A stretch of DNA of 26,966 nt from DUAL01 sp036012565 (GTDB taxonomy: Bacteria; Bacteroidota; Bacteroidia; Flavobacteriales; BACL11), in NCBI GenBank assembly GCA_036012565.1, contig DASCPP010000012.1, positions 1 through 26,966 of the forward strand. Reading direction: 5' to 3'. The position numbers and the translations under genes were made by a program. The first letter of the stretch is position 1, and each line of letters starts with the position of its first letter. Below the pieces are notes generated by a model, which worked only from the letters and a program-made list of their open reading frames with translations, did not search any database and had not been told where the DNA came from. Below, piece after piece: positions 7,920 through 16,542 of this stretch.

Positions 7920-8795
7920 ATGCAATTACTTGACGGAAAAAAAACAGCTAATGATATAAAAGAAGAAATCGCAATTGAGGTGACTACTCTAGTTACTAAA
8001 GGTGGTAAAAAACCGCATTTAGCTGCAATTTTAGTAGGATCTGATGGAGCAAGTGAAACCTATGTAAATGCTAAAGTAAAAGCTTGTGAAAGGGCAGGTA
8101 TTGACTCTACTTTGATTCGTTTTGATAGTGATGTTTCAGAAGATGAATTACTTCTTGAAATTGAAAAAATCAATAATAATTCGGATATAGATGGCTTAAT
8201 TGTACAGCTTCCATTGCCAAAGCATATTGATGAAATGAAGGTAACTGAAGAGATTTCTCCTAAGAAGGATGTAGATGGTTTTCATCCTTCTAATATTGGT
8301 AGAATGACCTTGAATTCGCCAACATTTTTACCAGCGACTCCTGCTGGAATTTTAGAACTATTGGAGAGACATAAAGTAGAAACTGTAGGGAAACATTGCG
8401 TAATTGTAGGCAGAAGTAATATTGTTGGTTTACCCATGAGTATTTTGATGGCACAAAAAAGTTATCCCGGAAATTGCACGGTAACTTTAACTCATAGTAG
8501 GACTCAAAATCTGAAAGAAATTACAGAAACTGCTGACATCTTAATAGTAGCCTTAGGTAAAGCTGAATTTGTTACATCAGATATGGTAAAGAATGGTGTT
8601 TGTATTATTGATGTAGGTATTACAAGAGTAAAGTCCGATAAAACAAAAAGTGGCTGGAAACTTTTGGGTGATGTCGCTTTTGAATCAGTGAAAGATAAAT
8701 GCTCTTTTATTACTCCCGTTCCTGGTGGTGTTGGTCCCATGACCATTGCTATGCTTCTTAAAAATACGCTCATTGCTGCAAAAAGTAAAACCTAA
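7920..8795 (+). CDS. folD: bifunctional methylenetetrahydrofolate dehydrogenase / methenyltetrahydrofolate cyclohydrolase
   Basis: 291 residues, a standard length. It interconverts 5,10-methylene-, 5,10-methenyl- and 10-formyl-tetrahydrofolate, supplying one-carbon units for purines and initiator formyl-Met. Visible motifs: Y48-V-N-A-K52 (catalytic lysine in the YxxxK pattern), QLPLP (96-100), KDVDGFHP (D119), PATPAGILELL, the NADP-binding loop GRSNIVGLP (164-172), and the C-terminal PVPGGVGPMTIAMLL. Its partner GlyA, which feeds methylene-tetrahydrofolate, is on the opposite strand further along the window. It starts 10 bases after ffh and ends 5 bases before queE, consistent with co-transcription. 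Confidence 0.97.
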   Translation: MQLLDGKKTANDIKEEIAIEVTTLVTKGGKKPHLAAILVGSDGASETYVNAKVKACERAGIDSTLIRFDSDVSEDELLLEIEKINNNSDIDGLIVQLPLPKHIDEMKVTEEISPKKDVDGFHPSNIGRMTLNSPTFLPATPAGILELLERHKVETVGKHCVIVGRSNIVGLPMSILMAQKSYPGNCTVTLTHSRTQNLKEITETADILIVALGKAEFVTSDMVKNGVCIIDVGITRVKSDKTKSGWKLLGDVAFESVKDKCSFITPVPGGVGPMTIAMLLKNTLIAAKSKT

Positions 8796-8800
8796 ATTTT

Positions 8801-9433
8801 ATGAATGTTGCAGAGGATTTTCTAATAGAAGCAGGAACACTTTTACCTTTAATGGAAGCCTTTTATAGCATTCAGGGGGAGGGTTTTCATACAGGAAAAT
8901 CTGCTTATTTTTTACGAATTGGCGGTTGTGATGTGGGTTGTCATTGGTGTGATGTAAAGGAAAGTTGGGATGCCAATTTGCATCCGCTTACTAAAGCAGA
9001 GGATATTGTAAAACAGATTGATGAAACAAAAATAAATACGGTAGTAATTACAGGAGGAGAGCCATTGATGTGGAATATGAATTTTTTAACAAAATCCTTA
9101 AAAAAGAAAGGATTGCAAGTGCATTTGGAAACTTCTGGGACTTATCCAATGAATGGAAGTTTTGATTGGATTTGTCTTTCGCCAAAAAAGAATCAGAAAC
9201 CCCTTGATGAAATAAAACCATTGGCAAATGAGTTAAAGATAATTGTGCAAAACAAACACGATTTGAAATGGGCTGAGCAGCAGAAACAATTTGTTTCTCC
9301 CTCTTGCAAATTGTATCTGCAGCCCGAATGGGGCAAAAGAGATGAAGTGCTGCCTCTGATTACAGATTTTGTTATGGAAAATATAGATTGGCAGGTTTCC
9401 TTGCAAAGCCATAAATACATGAATCTTCCGTAA
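8801..9433 (+). CDS. queE: 7-carboxy-7-deazaguanine synthase (radical SAM)
   Basis: 210 residues. It converts 6-carboxytetrahydropterin to 7-carboxy-7-deazaguanine, the ring-contraction step toward queuosine. The radical SAM cluster motif is C43-x3-C47-x2-C50 (GGCDVGCHWCDVKESWD in pattern), the classical spacing. Upstream is the substrate-binding segment FYSIQGEGFHTGKSAYF, followed by TGGEP at about 85 for SAM binding, and the protein ends in SLQSHKYMNLP, the usual QueE C-terminus in this phylum. The first ATG is kept because residues 1-18 fit the normal N-terminal extension. No other queuosine genes are in the window. The OmpA-like gene begins 1 base after the stop. Confidence 0.93.
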   Translation: MNVAEDFLIEAGTLLPLMEAFYSIQGEGFHTGKSAYFLRIGGCDVGCHWCDVKESWDANLHPLTKAEDIVKQIDETKINTVVITGGEPLMWNMNFLTKSLKKKGLQVHLETSGTYPMNGSFDWICLSPKKNQKPLDEIKPLANELKIIVQNKHDLKWAEQQKQFVSPSCKLYLQPEWGKRDEVLPLITDFVMENIDWQVSLQSHKYMNLP

Positions 9434-9434
9434 A

Positions 9435-11063
9435 ATGAGAAACATACTTTTCCTATTACTAATAATCCCAACTCTTGTTTTCTCTCAGAAAAAGGATTAT
9501 AACTCTTACGATAAAGCCGTCTCTTATTTCAATAAAGGAGATATAGAGAAAGCTAAAAAAAGCATTGGAAAGTGTATCCAGAAGAATGTAGATTGGGAAA
9601 AACCTTATCAATTACTTGGTAAAATTTATGAAGAAGAAGGAGATATTGAATTAGCAGTTAAGAATTATTATAGAGGTTTTGAGAAGGATAATCCTATCGA
9701 CCAATTATGGTGGCAGAAAATAGGCGGTTTATATTTTGAAAATGGTTTGTACTCTAATGCTATGTATCATTTTAAGAGATTTGTAGCTTTCCAAAGTAAA
9801 GAAGCCGCCTTTTACAAAAAGGCGATGAAACATATTCAGGATTGTATGTTTGCTATTGGAGCAATAAGTAATCCTGTGGACTTCAACCCAAAAAATATTG
9901 GTAAGAATATCAACTCTGAAATGGCAGAATATTTGCCTTTTATCTCGGCTGATGGCAAGCAATTTGTGATAACAAGAAAAGTAAAAGGAGAAATGGATTT
10001 GCAAGAAGATTTCTTTTATTCCCAGAAGGATGAGGAAAACAATTGGCAAAAAGTAAAAAGTATGAACAGCATCAATACCCCCTTTAATGAGGGTGCAATT
10101 TCTATCTCGTCTGATGGAAGGTTTTTGGTTTTTACCGCATGCAATAGGGATGATAGTAAAGGAAGTTGTGATTTGTATCTCCAGCTTTCCGAAAAAGAGA
10201 AAGCTTTTAATATGGAAAGCGTGAATAGTAAAAATTGGGATACTCAAGGTTGTTTTTCTCCCGATGGGAAGTATTTGTATTTTGTAAGCAATCGCATGGG
10301 AGGTTTTGGCGGAAAGGACATTTGGATTTCTGAGATAAGCGAAAATGGTTTTGGAAGACCTTTTAATGCTGGCTCAACAATCAATACGCAATACAATGAA
10401 ATGTCTCCTTTTTTGCATGCTGACAATCTTACACTTTACTTTGCTTCTGATGGGCATATTGGTCTGGGTGATTTTGATTTGTTTGTAAGCAGAAGAATAG
10501 ATGTAGAGCAAAAATGGAGCATGCCAGAAAATATGGGTTATCCAATAAATACACATAAAGTAGAAAATTCGTTGATCGTTGCAACTGATGGAAAAACAGC
10601 TTATTATGCATCCGATAAAAGCGGATACGGATTGGAAGATATTTTTTGGTTTGACTTGCCAAAAGAAAAACAAGCCACTAAAATTTCCGATTTAGAATTA
10701 GAAATAATCACTCAAAAACAAGGAGAAGAGGTCATCCTAAGAAATGTGCAGTTTGCAAACAATTCCTATGATCTGGATGAAATATCTTTTACGGAACTTA
10801 ATACTCTTATTGATTACTTAAATAAAAATCCGAAAATTAAAATAGTAATAGAGGGACATACCGATAATGTAGGGAAAGCAAAAGAAAATCAGATTCTATC
10901 AAAAAATAGAGCTATTGCGGTATATAATTACCTTACACAAAACAACATTGCTGAAAATAGATTAAGCTATAAAGGCTATGGGGAAAGCAAACCTCTTGCG
11001 CCAAACGAATCAGAAAATGGAAGAAGAATAAATAGAAGAACTTCTTTTAAGATTATTCATTAA
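9435..11063 (+). CDS. TPR / PD40 propeller / OmpA C-terminal-domain envelope protein
   Basis: 542 residues. A signal peptide (NILFLLLIIPTLVFS, then QKK) is followed by TPR-like helical repeats (about 24-125: YNKGDIEKAKKS-type, YQLLGKIYEEEGD, GLYFENGLYSNAMYHF). Next comes a PD40/WD40-like propeller with repeated '.DG..lyF.S' blades near 171, 225, 274, 328 and 383. From about 432 to the end is an OmpA peptidoglycan-binding domain with EGHTDNVG, LSKNRAIAVYNYL, YGESKP and the NGRRINRRTSF end, so the diaminopimelate-contacting Asp and Arg are present. This architecture resembles T9SS component PorE, but I see no carboxypeptidase-regulatory domain between propeller and OmpA, so it may be a paralogue. 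It should sit in the periplasm, anchored to peptidoglycan. Its last 11 bases overlap the convergent OstA-like gene. Confidence 0.85.
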   Translation: MRNILFLLLIIPTLVFSQKKDYNSYDKAVSYFNKGDIEKAKKSIGKCIQKNVDWEKPYQLLGKIYEEEGDIELAVKNYYRGFEKDNPIDQLWWQKIGGLYFENGLYSNAMYHFKRFVAFQSKEAAFYKKAMKHIQDCMFAIGAISNPVDFNPKNIGKNINSEMAEYLPFISADGKQFVITRKVKGEMDLQEDFFYSQKDEENNWQKVKSMNSINTPFNEGAISISSDGRFLVFTACNRDDSKGSCDLYLQLSEKEKAFNMESVNSKNWDTQGCFSPDGKYLYFVSNRMGGFGGKDIWISEISENGFGRPFNAGSTINTQYNEMSPFLHADNLTLYFASDGHIGLGDFDLFVSRRIDVEQKWSMPENMGYPINTHKVENSLIVATDGKTAYYASDKSGYGLEDIFWFDLPKEKQATKISDLELEIITQKQGEEVILRNVQFANNSYDLDEISFTELNTLIDYLNKNPKIKIVIEGHTDNVGKAKENQILSKNRAIAVYNYLTQNNIAENRLSYKGYGESKPLAPNESENGRRINRRTSFKIIH

Positions 11064-12540
11064 AAATATCAGCTTTCTTTTTTGGTTGTTCAGTACCTCT
11101 CCACAAGAACCCCTTTAAGAGTTTGTCTTTTTCCTCAATTTTATCCATGGGGTGCATAATGGCGGCTGGTTTAGTATGGAAGTTAATGCCATCCAATTCA
11201 TTTTCCTTAAAAAATAGTGTAATATCAGAGCAGTCAGTTGTGTTAATACCAATATTTTTTTTATTGTTGTTTTGTGCTAAGAAGATGGTTTGCCCATTTC
11301 CAATAACCACTATCTTGTGTAATTTATTTTTCTTAAAAAATCCAGTCATTATTTTTCCTTTTATCTGGTTGTAATGCAGGGGATCTTCTTTAGAAATTAT
11401 CATTGGGTTTTGCTGTAAAAACATTCTTTTTATTTTTCCGCGACTTACCAAAAGGAGAATGCTATCGGCAGTAATTTGAAACTTATCGCTCCAAATTATG
11501 GGGTTTCTAAAGAGTTCAATGGTAGAGTCCTGCAGATTATAGGAAAGAGAATCACATTTGGCTTGCATATCGGTTTTGTAGCACTTTACATTATTATAGG
11601 CAGTTATCTCTCTTTTGTTTTCTGTTTTTGTGCTTTTTAAGGTATCGGCATGCACAAAGAGGGTGTCTTGTTCAGTTATTAAATTCAAAAGGGTATTTTT
11701 GGTAACTATGGCATTTCCTGTTTCTTCAAAATACTTACCCAAATCACCACTAATAAATAAATTATTAACTGTATCAATTAGGTTGATATTACGGATGGCT
11801 TTCCCGTAACCATTATTTCTATCATAATAAATACTATCTCCTTTTAAAATAAAATCCTGATGTGTGATACTTGCATTTTTCTGAAACTGAGAAATATTAC
11901 TTTCTGTATTGCACCAGCCATTTTCACAATAAATTATATTCTCCTCTGATGTGATGGTTGTCGGCCCTTGAAAGAAACTAACTTTCGTTTTAGAGTTGTA
12001 CAACATTGTATCGGTTCTCATGATATAATCTTTGTTAATCACCTCTACATTCCCCTTAAAATAAAACAAATGGAGATTGGAATGATAACTTCCTTTGTCT
12101 GAAACTAAATTGTTATTCCCATCTTTTATTTCTCCTTTTGTTGGATAACTAGCTATGTCTTTCGCTAAATCATAATAGATTTGCTCAGTAGTAAGTTGCA
12201 TGTGTTTGTCTACCAATTTTACATTATACTTAATAATAGCTTTACTAATATTTCCATCATAAATAAGTTGTTTCCCATATAATTTAAGGGTGTCCCCTTG
12301 ATTTATTTTGATATGCCCAAAGGCATCCATTCTATTGTTTTTATACTGATAAGCACTATCGCATTGCATTATTGCTCCTTCATGTTTGAAAGATACATTC
12401 CCAATTAATTTTCCGTAATCTGGATGTTTGTTGTTATTGAAAATAAAATCATCCGCATGAATAATCTCAATTTGCTTTTGTGCATTAGTTATGAAAAAAC
12501 TGCACAAAAAGAGTGGCAGTATAAAAAGGATTTTTTTCAA
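11053..12540 (-). CDS. OstA/LptA-like periplasmic protein
   Basis: 495 residues. A signal peptide (ILFILPLFLCSFFITNA, then QKQ) is followed by an OstA/LptA-type beta-jellyroll: IEIIHADDFIFNN, GKLIGNVSFKHEGAIMQCDSA, INQGDTLKLYGKQLIYDG, FKGNVEVINKDYIMRTDTM. Repeats of 'G.v.....g..l..D...Y' continue well beyond the size of E. coli LptA, as in other Bacteroidota OstA-like proteins. The likely role is binding or moving lipopolysaccharide-type lipid from inner to outer membrane. It starts at a TTG: purA's TAG is the in-frame codon directly upstream, and no ATG occurs before the signal peptide ends. Translation is probably coupled to purA. The 3' end runs 11 bases into the convergent OmpA-like gene. 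Confidence 0.85.
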   Translation of the reverse strand: MKKILFILPLFLCSFFITNAQKQIEIIHADDFIFNNNKHPDYGKLIGNVSFKHEGAIMQCDSAYQYKNNRMDAFGHIKINQGDTLKLYGKQLIYDGNISKAIIKYNVKLVDKHMQLTTEQIYYDLAKDIASYPTKGEIKDGNNNLVSDKGSYHSNLHLFYFKGNVEVINKDYIMRTDTMLYNSKTKVSFFQGPTTITSEENIIYCENGWCNTESNISQFQKNASITHQDFILKGDSIYYDRNNGYGKAIRNINLIDTVNNLFISGDLGKYFEETGNAIVTKNTLLNLITEQDTLFVHADTLKSTKTENKREITAYNNVKCYKTDMQAKCDSLSYNLQDSTIELFRNPIIWSDKFQITADSILLLVSRGKIKRMFLQQNPMIISKEDPLHYNQIKGKIMTGFFKKNKLHKIVVIGNGQTIFLAQNNNKKNIGINTTDCSDITLFFKENELDGINFHTKPAAIMHPMDKIEEKDKLLKGFLWRGTEQPKKKADIFNE

Positions 12541-13800
12541 CTATTTGAAAAAAGTTTGTTTTCTGTCAGGTCCCACCGATACAATAGTAATTGGCGTTTC
12601 TAATTCCCTCTCCAAATAAGAGATGTAATCATGGAGAGCTTGTGGAGCATCTTCCAGTTTTTCCAAATTCATCAAATCTTCTTTCCATCCTTCCAATTCC
12701 TGAAAAACAGGTGTTAGTCCATCATTGGATTCAAATGGAAAATAGTCAATTTTCTGTCCATTAAAATTATAATGGGTACAAACTTTTATCTTATCAATCC
12801 CAGAAAGTACATCTCCCTTCATCATCATGAGTTTAGTAACGCCATTTATATTAATTGCGTATTTAAGAGCCGGTAAATCTATCCAACCACACCTTCTTGC
12901 TCGGCCTGTTGTAGCGCCAAATTCATTTCCCACTTTTCCCATATGTGCCCCCGCTTCATCAAAAAGTTCGGTAGGGAAAGGGCCACTTCCAACTCTTGTG
13001 CAGTATGCCTTGAAAATTCCGAAAACATCCTCCATTTTATTTGGAGCAATTCCCAAACCAGTGCAAGCGCCAGCCGCTATAGTATTGGAAGAAGTAACAA
13101 AGGGATAAGATCCAAAATCGATATCTAATAAGGTGCCTTGCGCTCCTTCTGCCAAAATATTTTTTCCTTCTTTTATGGCATTATGCAAATAGTGTTCACT
13201 CTCAATATGCTCAAATTTTCTGATTGTATCCAAAGATGCAAACCATTTTGATTCTAGCTCACTTAAATCATATTCAAAATCGTAAAAGTTAAGAATTTGG
13301 ATGTGCTTGTGTTTTAGCTTTTCGTATCTTTCTTTAAAATTACTTACCGAAATATCTCCAACTCTAAGTCCGTTTCTTCCAGTTTTATCCATATAAGTCG
13401 GTCCTATTCCTTTAAGAGTAGATCCAATTTTATTTTTTCCTTTTGCCTTCTCACTTGCAGCATCCAAAAGCTTATGGGTTGGCAAAATTAGATGTGCTCT
13501 TTTCGATATAAAAAGCTCAGACATTTCTACATTCAATTTATCGATCTCCTTTATTTCGTTTTCAAAAATAATGGGGTCAATCACTACTCCATTTCCGATA
13601 ATGTTTATTGTTCCTTTATGAAAAATACCTGAAGGGATAGTGTGTAATACATGTTTTATTCCATCAAATTCTAGGGTGTGTCCTGCATTTGGCCCCCCTT
13701 GAAAGCGTGCGATAATATCATAATTTGTAGTGAGTACATCTACAATTTTTCCTTTTCCTTCATCTCCCCATTGTAGTCCTAAAAGAACATCTACTGCCAT
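12541..13800 (-). CDS. purA: adenylosuccinate synthetase
   Basis: 419 residues from the ATG at 13800. It joins IMP and aspartate with GTP to form adenylosuccinate, the first step from IMP to AMP. Motifs: GLQWGDEGKGKIVD with catalytic D13 and the P-loop-like GDEGKGK, GGPNAGHTL with H41, KGIGPTYMDKTGRNGLRVGD in pattern, EGAQGTLLDIDFGSYPFVTSSN in pattern, GATTGRARRCGW, and a C-terminal SVGPDR. The frame is open to a further 14 residues upstream, but those overlap fur by 40 bases and are not family sequence, so the ATG 2 bases after the fur stop was chosen. It lies between fur and the OstA-like gene and downstream of rel. (p)ppGpp is known to inhibit this enzyme in several bacteria. Confidence 0.97.
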   Translation of the reverse strand: MAVDVLLGLQWGDEGKGKIVDVLTTNYDIIARFQGGPNAGHTLEFDGIKHVLHTIPSGIFHKGTINIIGNGVVIDPIIFENEIKEIDKLNVEMSELFISKRAHLILPTHKLLDAASEKAKGKNKIGSTLKGIGPTYMDKTGRNGLRVGDISVSNFKERYEKLKHKHIQILNFYDFEYDLSELESKWFASLDTIRKFEHIESEHYLHNAIKEGKNILAEGAQGTLLDIDFGSYPFVTSSNTIAAGACTGLGIAPNKMEDVFGIFKAYCTRVGSGPFPTELFDEAGAHMGKVGNEFGATTGRARRCGWIDLPALKYAININGVTKLMMMKGDVLSGIDKIKVCTHYNFNGQKIDYFPFESNDGLTPVFQELEGWKEDLMNLEKLEDAPQALHDYISYLERELETPITIVSVGPDRKQTFFK

Positions 13801-13802
13801 AA

Positions 13803-14267
13803 TTATTTTTTGTTTTTTTGTTTCTCTTGACACTTTTGGCAAATGCCATAAAAGTTAAGTGCGTGTCGATTAATTTTAAAATGTAAATTTTCTTCAATAA
13901 AATTCTTTATTTCCTGAATTCTTGGATCGCAAAATTCTAAAACTTCTTGGCAAGAGTTGCACACCAAATGATCGTGCTGTTTATTATGAAAGGATTTTTC
14001 GTATTGAGCCTGTGCTTTTCCGAATTGGTGCCTTCTGATTAAACGGGAAGCTATTAATAAATCAAGTGTATTATACAGAGTGGCACGACTTACCCTATAA
14101 TTTTTATTTTTCATTTGAATATACATTGATTCAATATCAAAATGACCTTCATGAGCGTAAATTTCATTTAGGATAGCGTATCGTTCAGGGGTTTTTCTGT
14201 GCTTGTTTTCCATCAAATATTCAGTGAATATCTGAGAAACAATATCTATGGTTTTTTCTTTTGGCAT
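13803..14267 (-). CDS. Fur-family metal-dependent transcriptional regulator
   Basis: 154 residues from the ATG at 14267; a TTG 6 bases earlier is also in frame. N-terminal winged helix: RKTPERYAILNEIYAHEGHFDIESMY, with the recognition helix VSRATLYNTLDLL. The dimerisation domain has a metal-site segment HDHLVC and two CxxC pairs for structural zinc (CNSC and CQKC). The EVLEF motif carries Glu where PerR has Asp, which leans toward a Fur-type rather than a peroxide sensor; the actual metal (Fe, Zn or Mn) cannot be read from the sequence. It sits between rel and purA, 2 bases from purA, and has its own -7 element, so it may co-regulate purA and the OstA-like gene. Confidence 0.92.
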   Translation of the reverse strand: MPKEKTIDIVSQIFTEYLMENKHRKTPERYAILNEIYAHEGHFDIESMYIQMKNKNYRVSRATLYNTLDLLIASRLIRRHQFGKAQAQYEKSFHNKQHDHLVCNSCQEVLEFCDPRIQEIKNFIEENLHFKINRHALNFYGICQKCQEKQKNKK

Positions 14268-14284
14268 TTTCAAAATGAAAGTTC

Positions 14285-14292
14285 CAAAAATA
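14285..14292 (-). promoter_or_regulatory. -7 element (TATTTTTG) upstream of the Fur-family gene
   Basis: Read on the minus strand, this is TATTTTTG, a match to TAnnTTTG, 17 bases before the fur ATG. It lies in the short gap after the rel stop codon, so fur-purA-ostA-like may have its own promoter as well as read-through from rel. No TTG is seen at the expected -33 distance. Confidence 0.4.
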
Positions 14293-14321
14293 ATAAATTT
14301 ATAACGCTTTGCATTAAAAAA

Positions 14322-16529
14322 TTAGTCAAGTTTATAACTTCTTTCAATAGTCTGCAACCCATCAATGTTCTTCAATTTTTTTATTAAAGAATTAAGGAAA
14401 CTAACATTGTGAATCTTCAAAGTAATTTTGCCCTCAAACAGCCCATCATTACTTTTTATATTTACCGCTTTCATATTCACATTCATTTGGGATGAAATCA
14501 CTTTTGTAACATTATTCATCAGTCCAATTCTATCAATTCCCTTGATAGTAAGGTAGGCAGTAAAGTTTATGCTATCCTTACTTACCCACCTTGCAATAAG
14601 GAGGCGGTAATCATAGTTGGAACGCATCTCAATGGCATTAGGGCAAGTTGCTCGGTGTACTTTTACACCTTCTTCCACAGTAGTAAAACCAAATATTTCA
14701 TCTCCAGGAATTGGATTGCAACATTTGGATAATATATAATTAAAAACCTCATCATTTTCTCCGAAAACAATAGTTTTATCTTCTTGCTGTATTGTTTTTG
14801 ATTTCGGGCTCCTTTTTATCTTATTTTTAATAGAAGTATACCAGCCAATAGTTCTAGATCTTGCAAAATCTATTAACTCATTATTACTTATAACTCCTGT
14901 TCCAATTCTATAAAACAGTTCTAAGCTATCACCAATCTGGAAATATCTAACCAATTCTGTTTCTACTTTTTCATCCAATTTTATTTTCAGCTGTTTTAGT
15001 TTTCTTTCTAACTTTTCCCTTCCTTCTTTTCCAATTAACTTTTTGTCTTCTTTAAGGGAAGTTTTTATTTTAGATTTTGCTCTTGCGGTAACTACAAATT
15101 GTAACCAACCTTTTTTAGGAATTTGTTTTTTGGAAGTAATCACTTCTACTTGATCGCCACTTTTTAGTACATGACTTAGTGGTACCAATTTTCCATTTAC
15201 TTTCACACCCAAACAAGTTCTACCTACTTCAGTATGAATCTCAAATGCAAAATCAAGTGCGGTAGCACTCTTAGGTAATGTTTTTAAATCGCCAGCAGGG
15301 GTGAAAACATAAATTTCACCAGAGAAAAGATTGAGTTTAAAATCGTCAATAAAATCAACTGCATTCGATTCTGGATTTTCCAATAAATCTCTTATTTTGT
15401 TTATCCAACCATCTAAACTACTATCCTTTGCATTTGTATCATTATTCTTATATTTCCAATGTGCAGCATATCCTTGCTCGGCAATCTCATCCATTCTTTT
15501 GCTTCTTATCTGCACTTCCACCCATTTTCCATCATGTCCCATTACGGTAGTATGTAAGGATTCATAGCCATTGGTTTTTGGGGTTGATATCCAGTCTCTC
15601 AATCGGTCAGGGTTTGGTTTATAATAATCTGAAACTACTGAATAAACTTTCCAACAATCGGCTTTCTCTTTTTCTGGCTTGGAGTCAATTATAATACGTA
15701 TGGCAAACAAATCGAAAACTTCATCAAACTTTAAATGTTGCTGTTTCATTTTATTGCGGATAGAAAAAATGGACTTTGGCCGTCCCTTTATACTGCACTT
15801 TATTTTTTCTTCTTTTAAAGTCTCCTTAATGGGCTGGATAAACTTATTAATGTATTTTGTTCTTTCTTTTTTAGTCTCATTTAAGTTTAAGGAGATGGCT
15901 TTATAAACTTCAGATTTTGTAAATTTTAATCCTAAATCTTCTAGCTCTGTTTTAATGGAATAAAGCCCTAATCGATGGGCAAGAGGGGCATAAAGATAAA
16001 GTGTTTCGGATGCAATTTTTAGCTGTTTAGGTTTTGTCATTGCACCCAATGTGCGCATATTATGTAATCGATCAGCCAATTTTATCAGTATCACTCTTAC
16101 ATCATCCGAAAGAGTGAGTAACATCTTTCTAAAATTTTCTTGTTGCAAGGAAAGATTTTTGTCAAACATATCCTCAATTTTGGTAAGCCCATCAATAATC
16201 CTTGCTACTTTACTTCCAAAAATACGATCGATATCTTCCAGAGTATAATCCGTATCTTCAACCACATCATGCATAAGAGCACAAATAATAGATGTGGTTC
16301 CTAAACCAATTTCCTTTGCAGCAATATGTGCCACCGCTATTGGATGGTAAATAAATGGTTCTCCCGATTTTCTACGAACTCTTTTATGGGCCTCCATAGC
16401 TAAGTTGAATGCCTTGCGGATATCTTTTTTGTCCGTAGTGTTCGTTTTATCCTTACAAGCCCGTAACAAAGCCCTGTACTTGTTTAGGATTTCCCTATTT
16501 TCTTTTTCTATGTCAATCTTTTTTACCAT
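14322..16529 (-). CDS. rel: bifunctional (p)ppGpp synthetase/hydrolase (RelA/SpoT family)
   Basis: 735 residues from the ATG at 16529. It makes and degrades the alarmone (p)ppGpp. HD hydrolase domain: FIYHPIAVAHIAA with H62, MHDVVEDT with H87-D88 and E91-D92, and KLADRLHNMRTL, all intact. Synthetase domain: GRPKSIFSIRNKM, FDLFAIRII, DRLRDWISTPKTNGYESLHT in pattern, EVQIRSKRMDEIAEQGYAAHWKYK in pattern. The RLRD motif is basic like the RXKD of bifunctional enzymes, not EXDD as in E. coli RelA. The C-terminal half has TGS (IYVFTPAGDLKTLPKSATALDFA), a zinc-finger-like CCNPIPGDE...HRATCPN, and an ACT domain at the end. The TTG at 16553 would overlap glyA; the ATG leaves a 13-base gap. Confidence 0.96.
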   Translation of the reverse strand: MVKKIDIEKENREILNKYRALLRACKDKTNTTDKKDIRKAFNLAMEAHKRVRRKSGEPFIYHPIAVAHIAAKEIGLGTTSIICALMHDVVEDTDYTLEDIDRIFGSKVARIIDGLTKIEDMFDKNLSLQQENFRKMLLTLSDDVRVILIKLADRLHNMRTLGAMTKPKQLKIASETLYLYAPLAHRLGLYSIKTELEDLGLKFTKSEVYKAISLNLNETKKERTKYINKFIQPIKETLKEEKIKCSIKGRPKSIFSIRNKMKQQHLKFDEVFDLFAIRIIIDSKPEKEKADCWKVYSVVSDYYKPNPDRLRDWISTPKTNGYESLHTTVMGHDGKWVEVQIRSKRMDEIAEQGYAAHWKYKNNDTNAKDSSLDGWINKIRDLLENPESNAVDFIDDFKLNLFSGEIYVFTPAGDLKTLPKSATALDFAFEIHTEVGRTCLGVKVNGKLVPLSHVLKSGDQVEVITSKKQIPKKGWLQFVVTARAKSKIKTSLKEDKKLIGKEGREKLERKLKQLKIKLDEKVETELVRYFQIGDSLELFYRIGTGVISNNELIDFARSRTIGWYTSIKNKIKRSPKSKTIQQEDKTIVFGENDEVFNYILSKCCNPIPGDEIFGFTTVEEGVKVHRATCPNAIEMRSNYDYRLLIARWVSKDSINFTAYLTIKGIDRIGLMNNVTKVISSQMNVNMKAVNIKSNDGLFEGKITLKIHNVSFLNSLIKKLKNIDGLQTIERSYKLD

Positions 16530-16542
16530 TAAACATTGTGAA

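Noticed and set aside
9729..10247. 172-residue open frame on the minus strand inside the OmpA-like gene
   Set aside because: It lies entirely inside a well-supported gene and lacks coherent domain composition (Ile/Phe/His-rich); it is the reverse shadow of AT-rich coding sequence.
11034..11048. AGAAG-AA-CTTCT plus T-run near the OmpA-like stop, as a terminator
   Set aside because: It lies inside coding sequence, the loop would be only two bases, and the shortened stem is four A/T-rich pairs.
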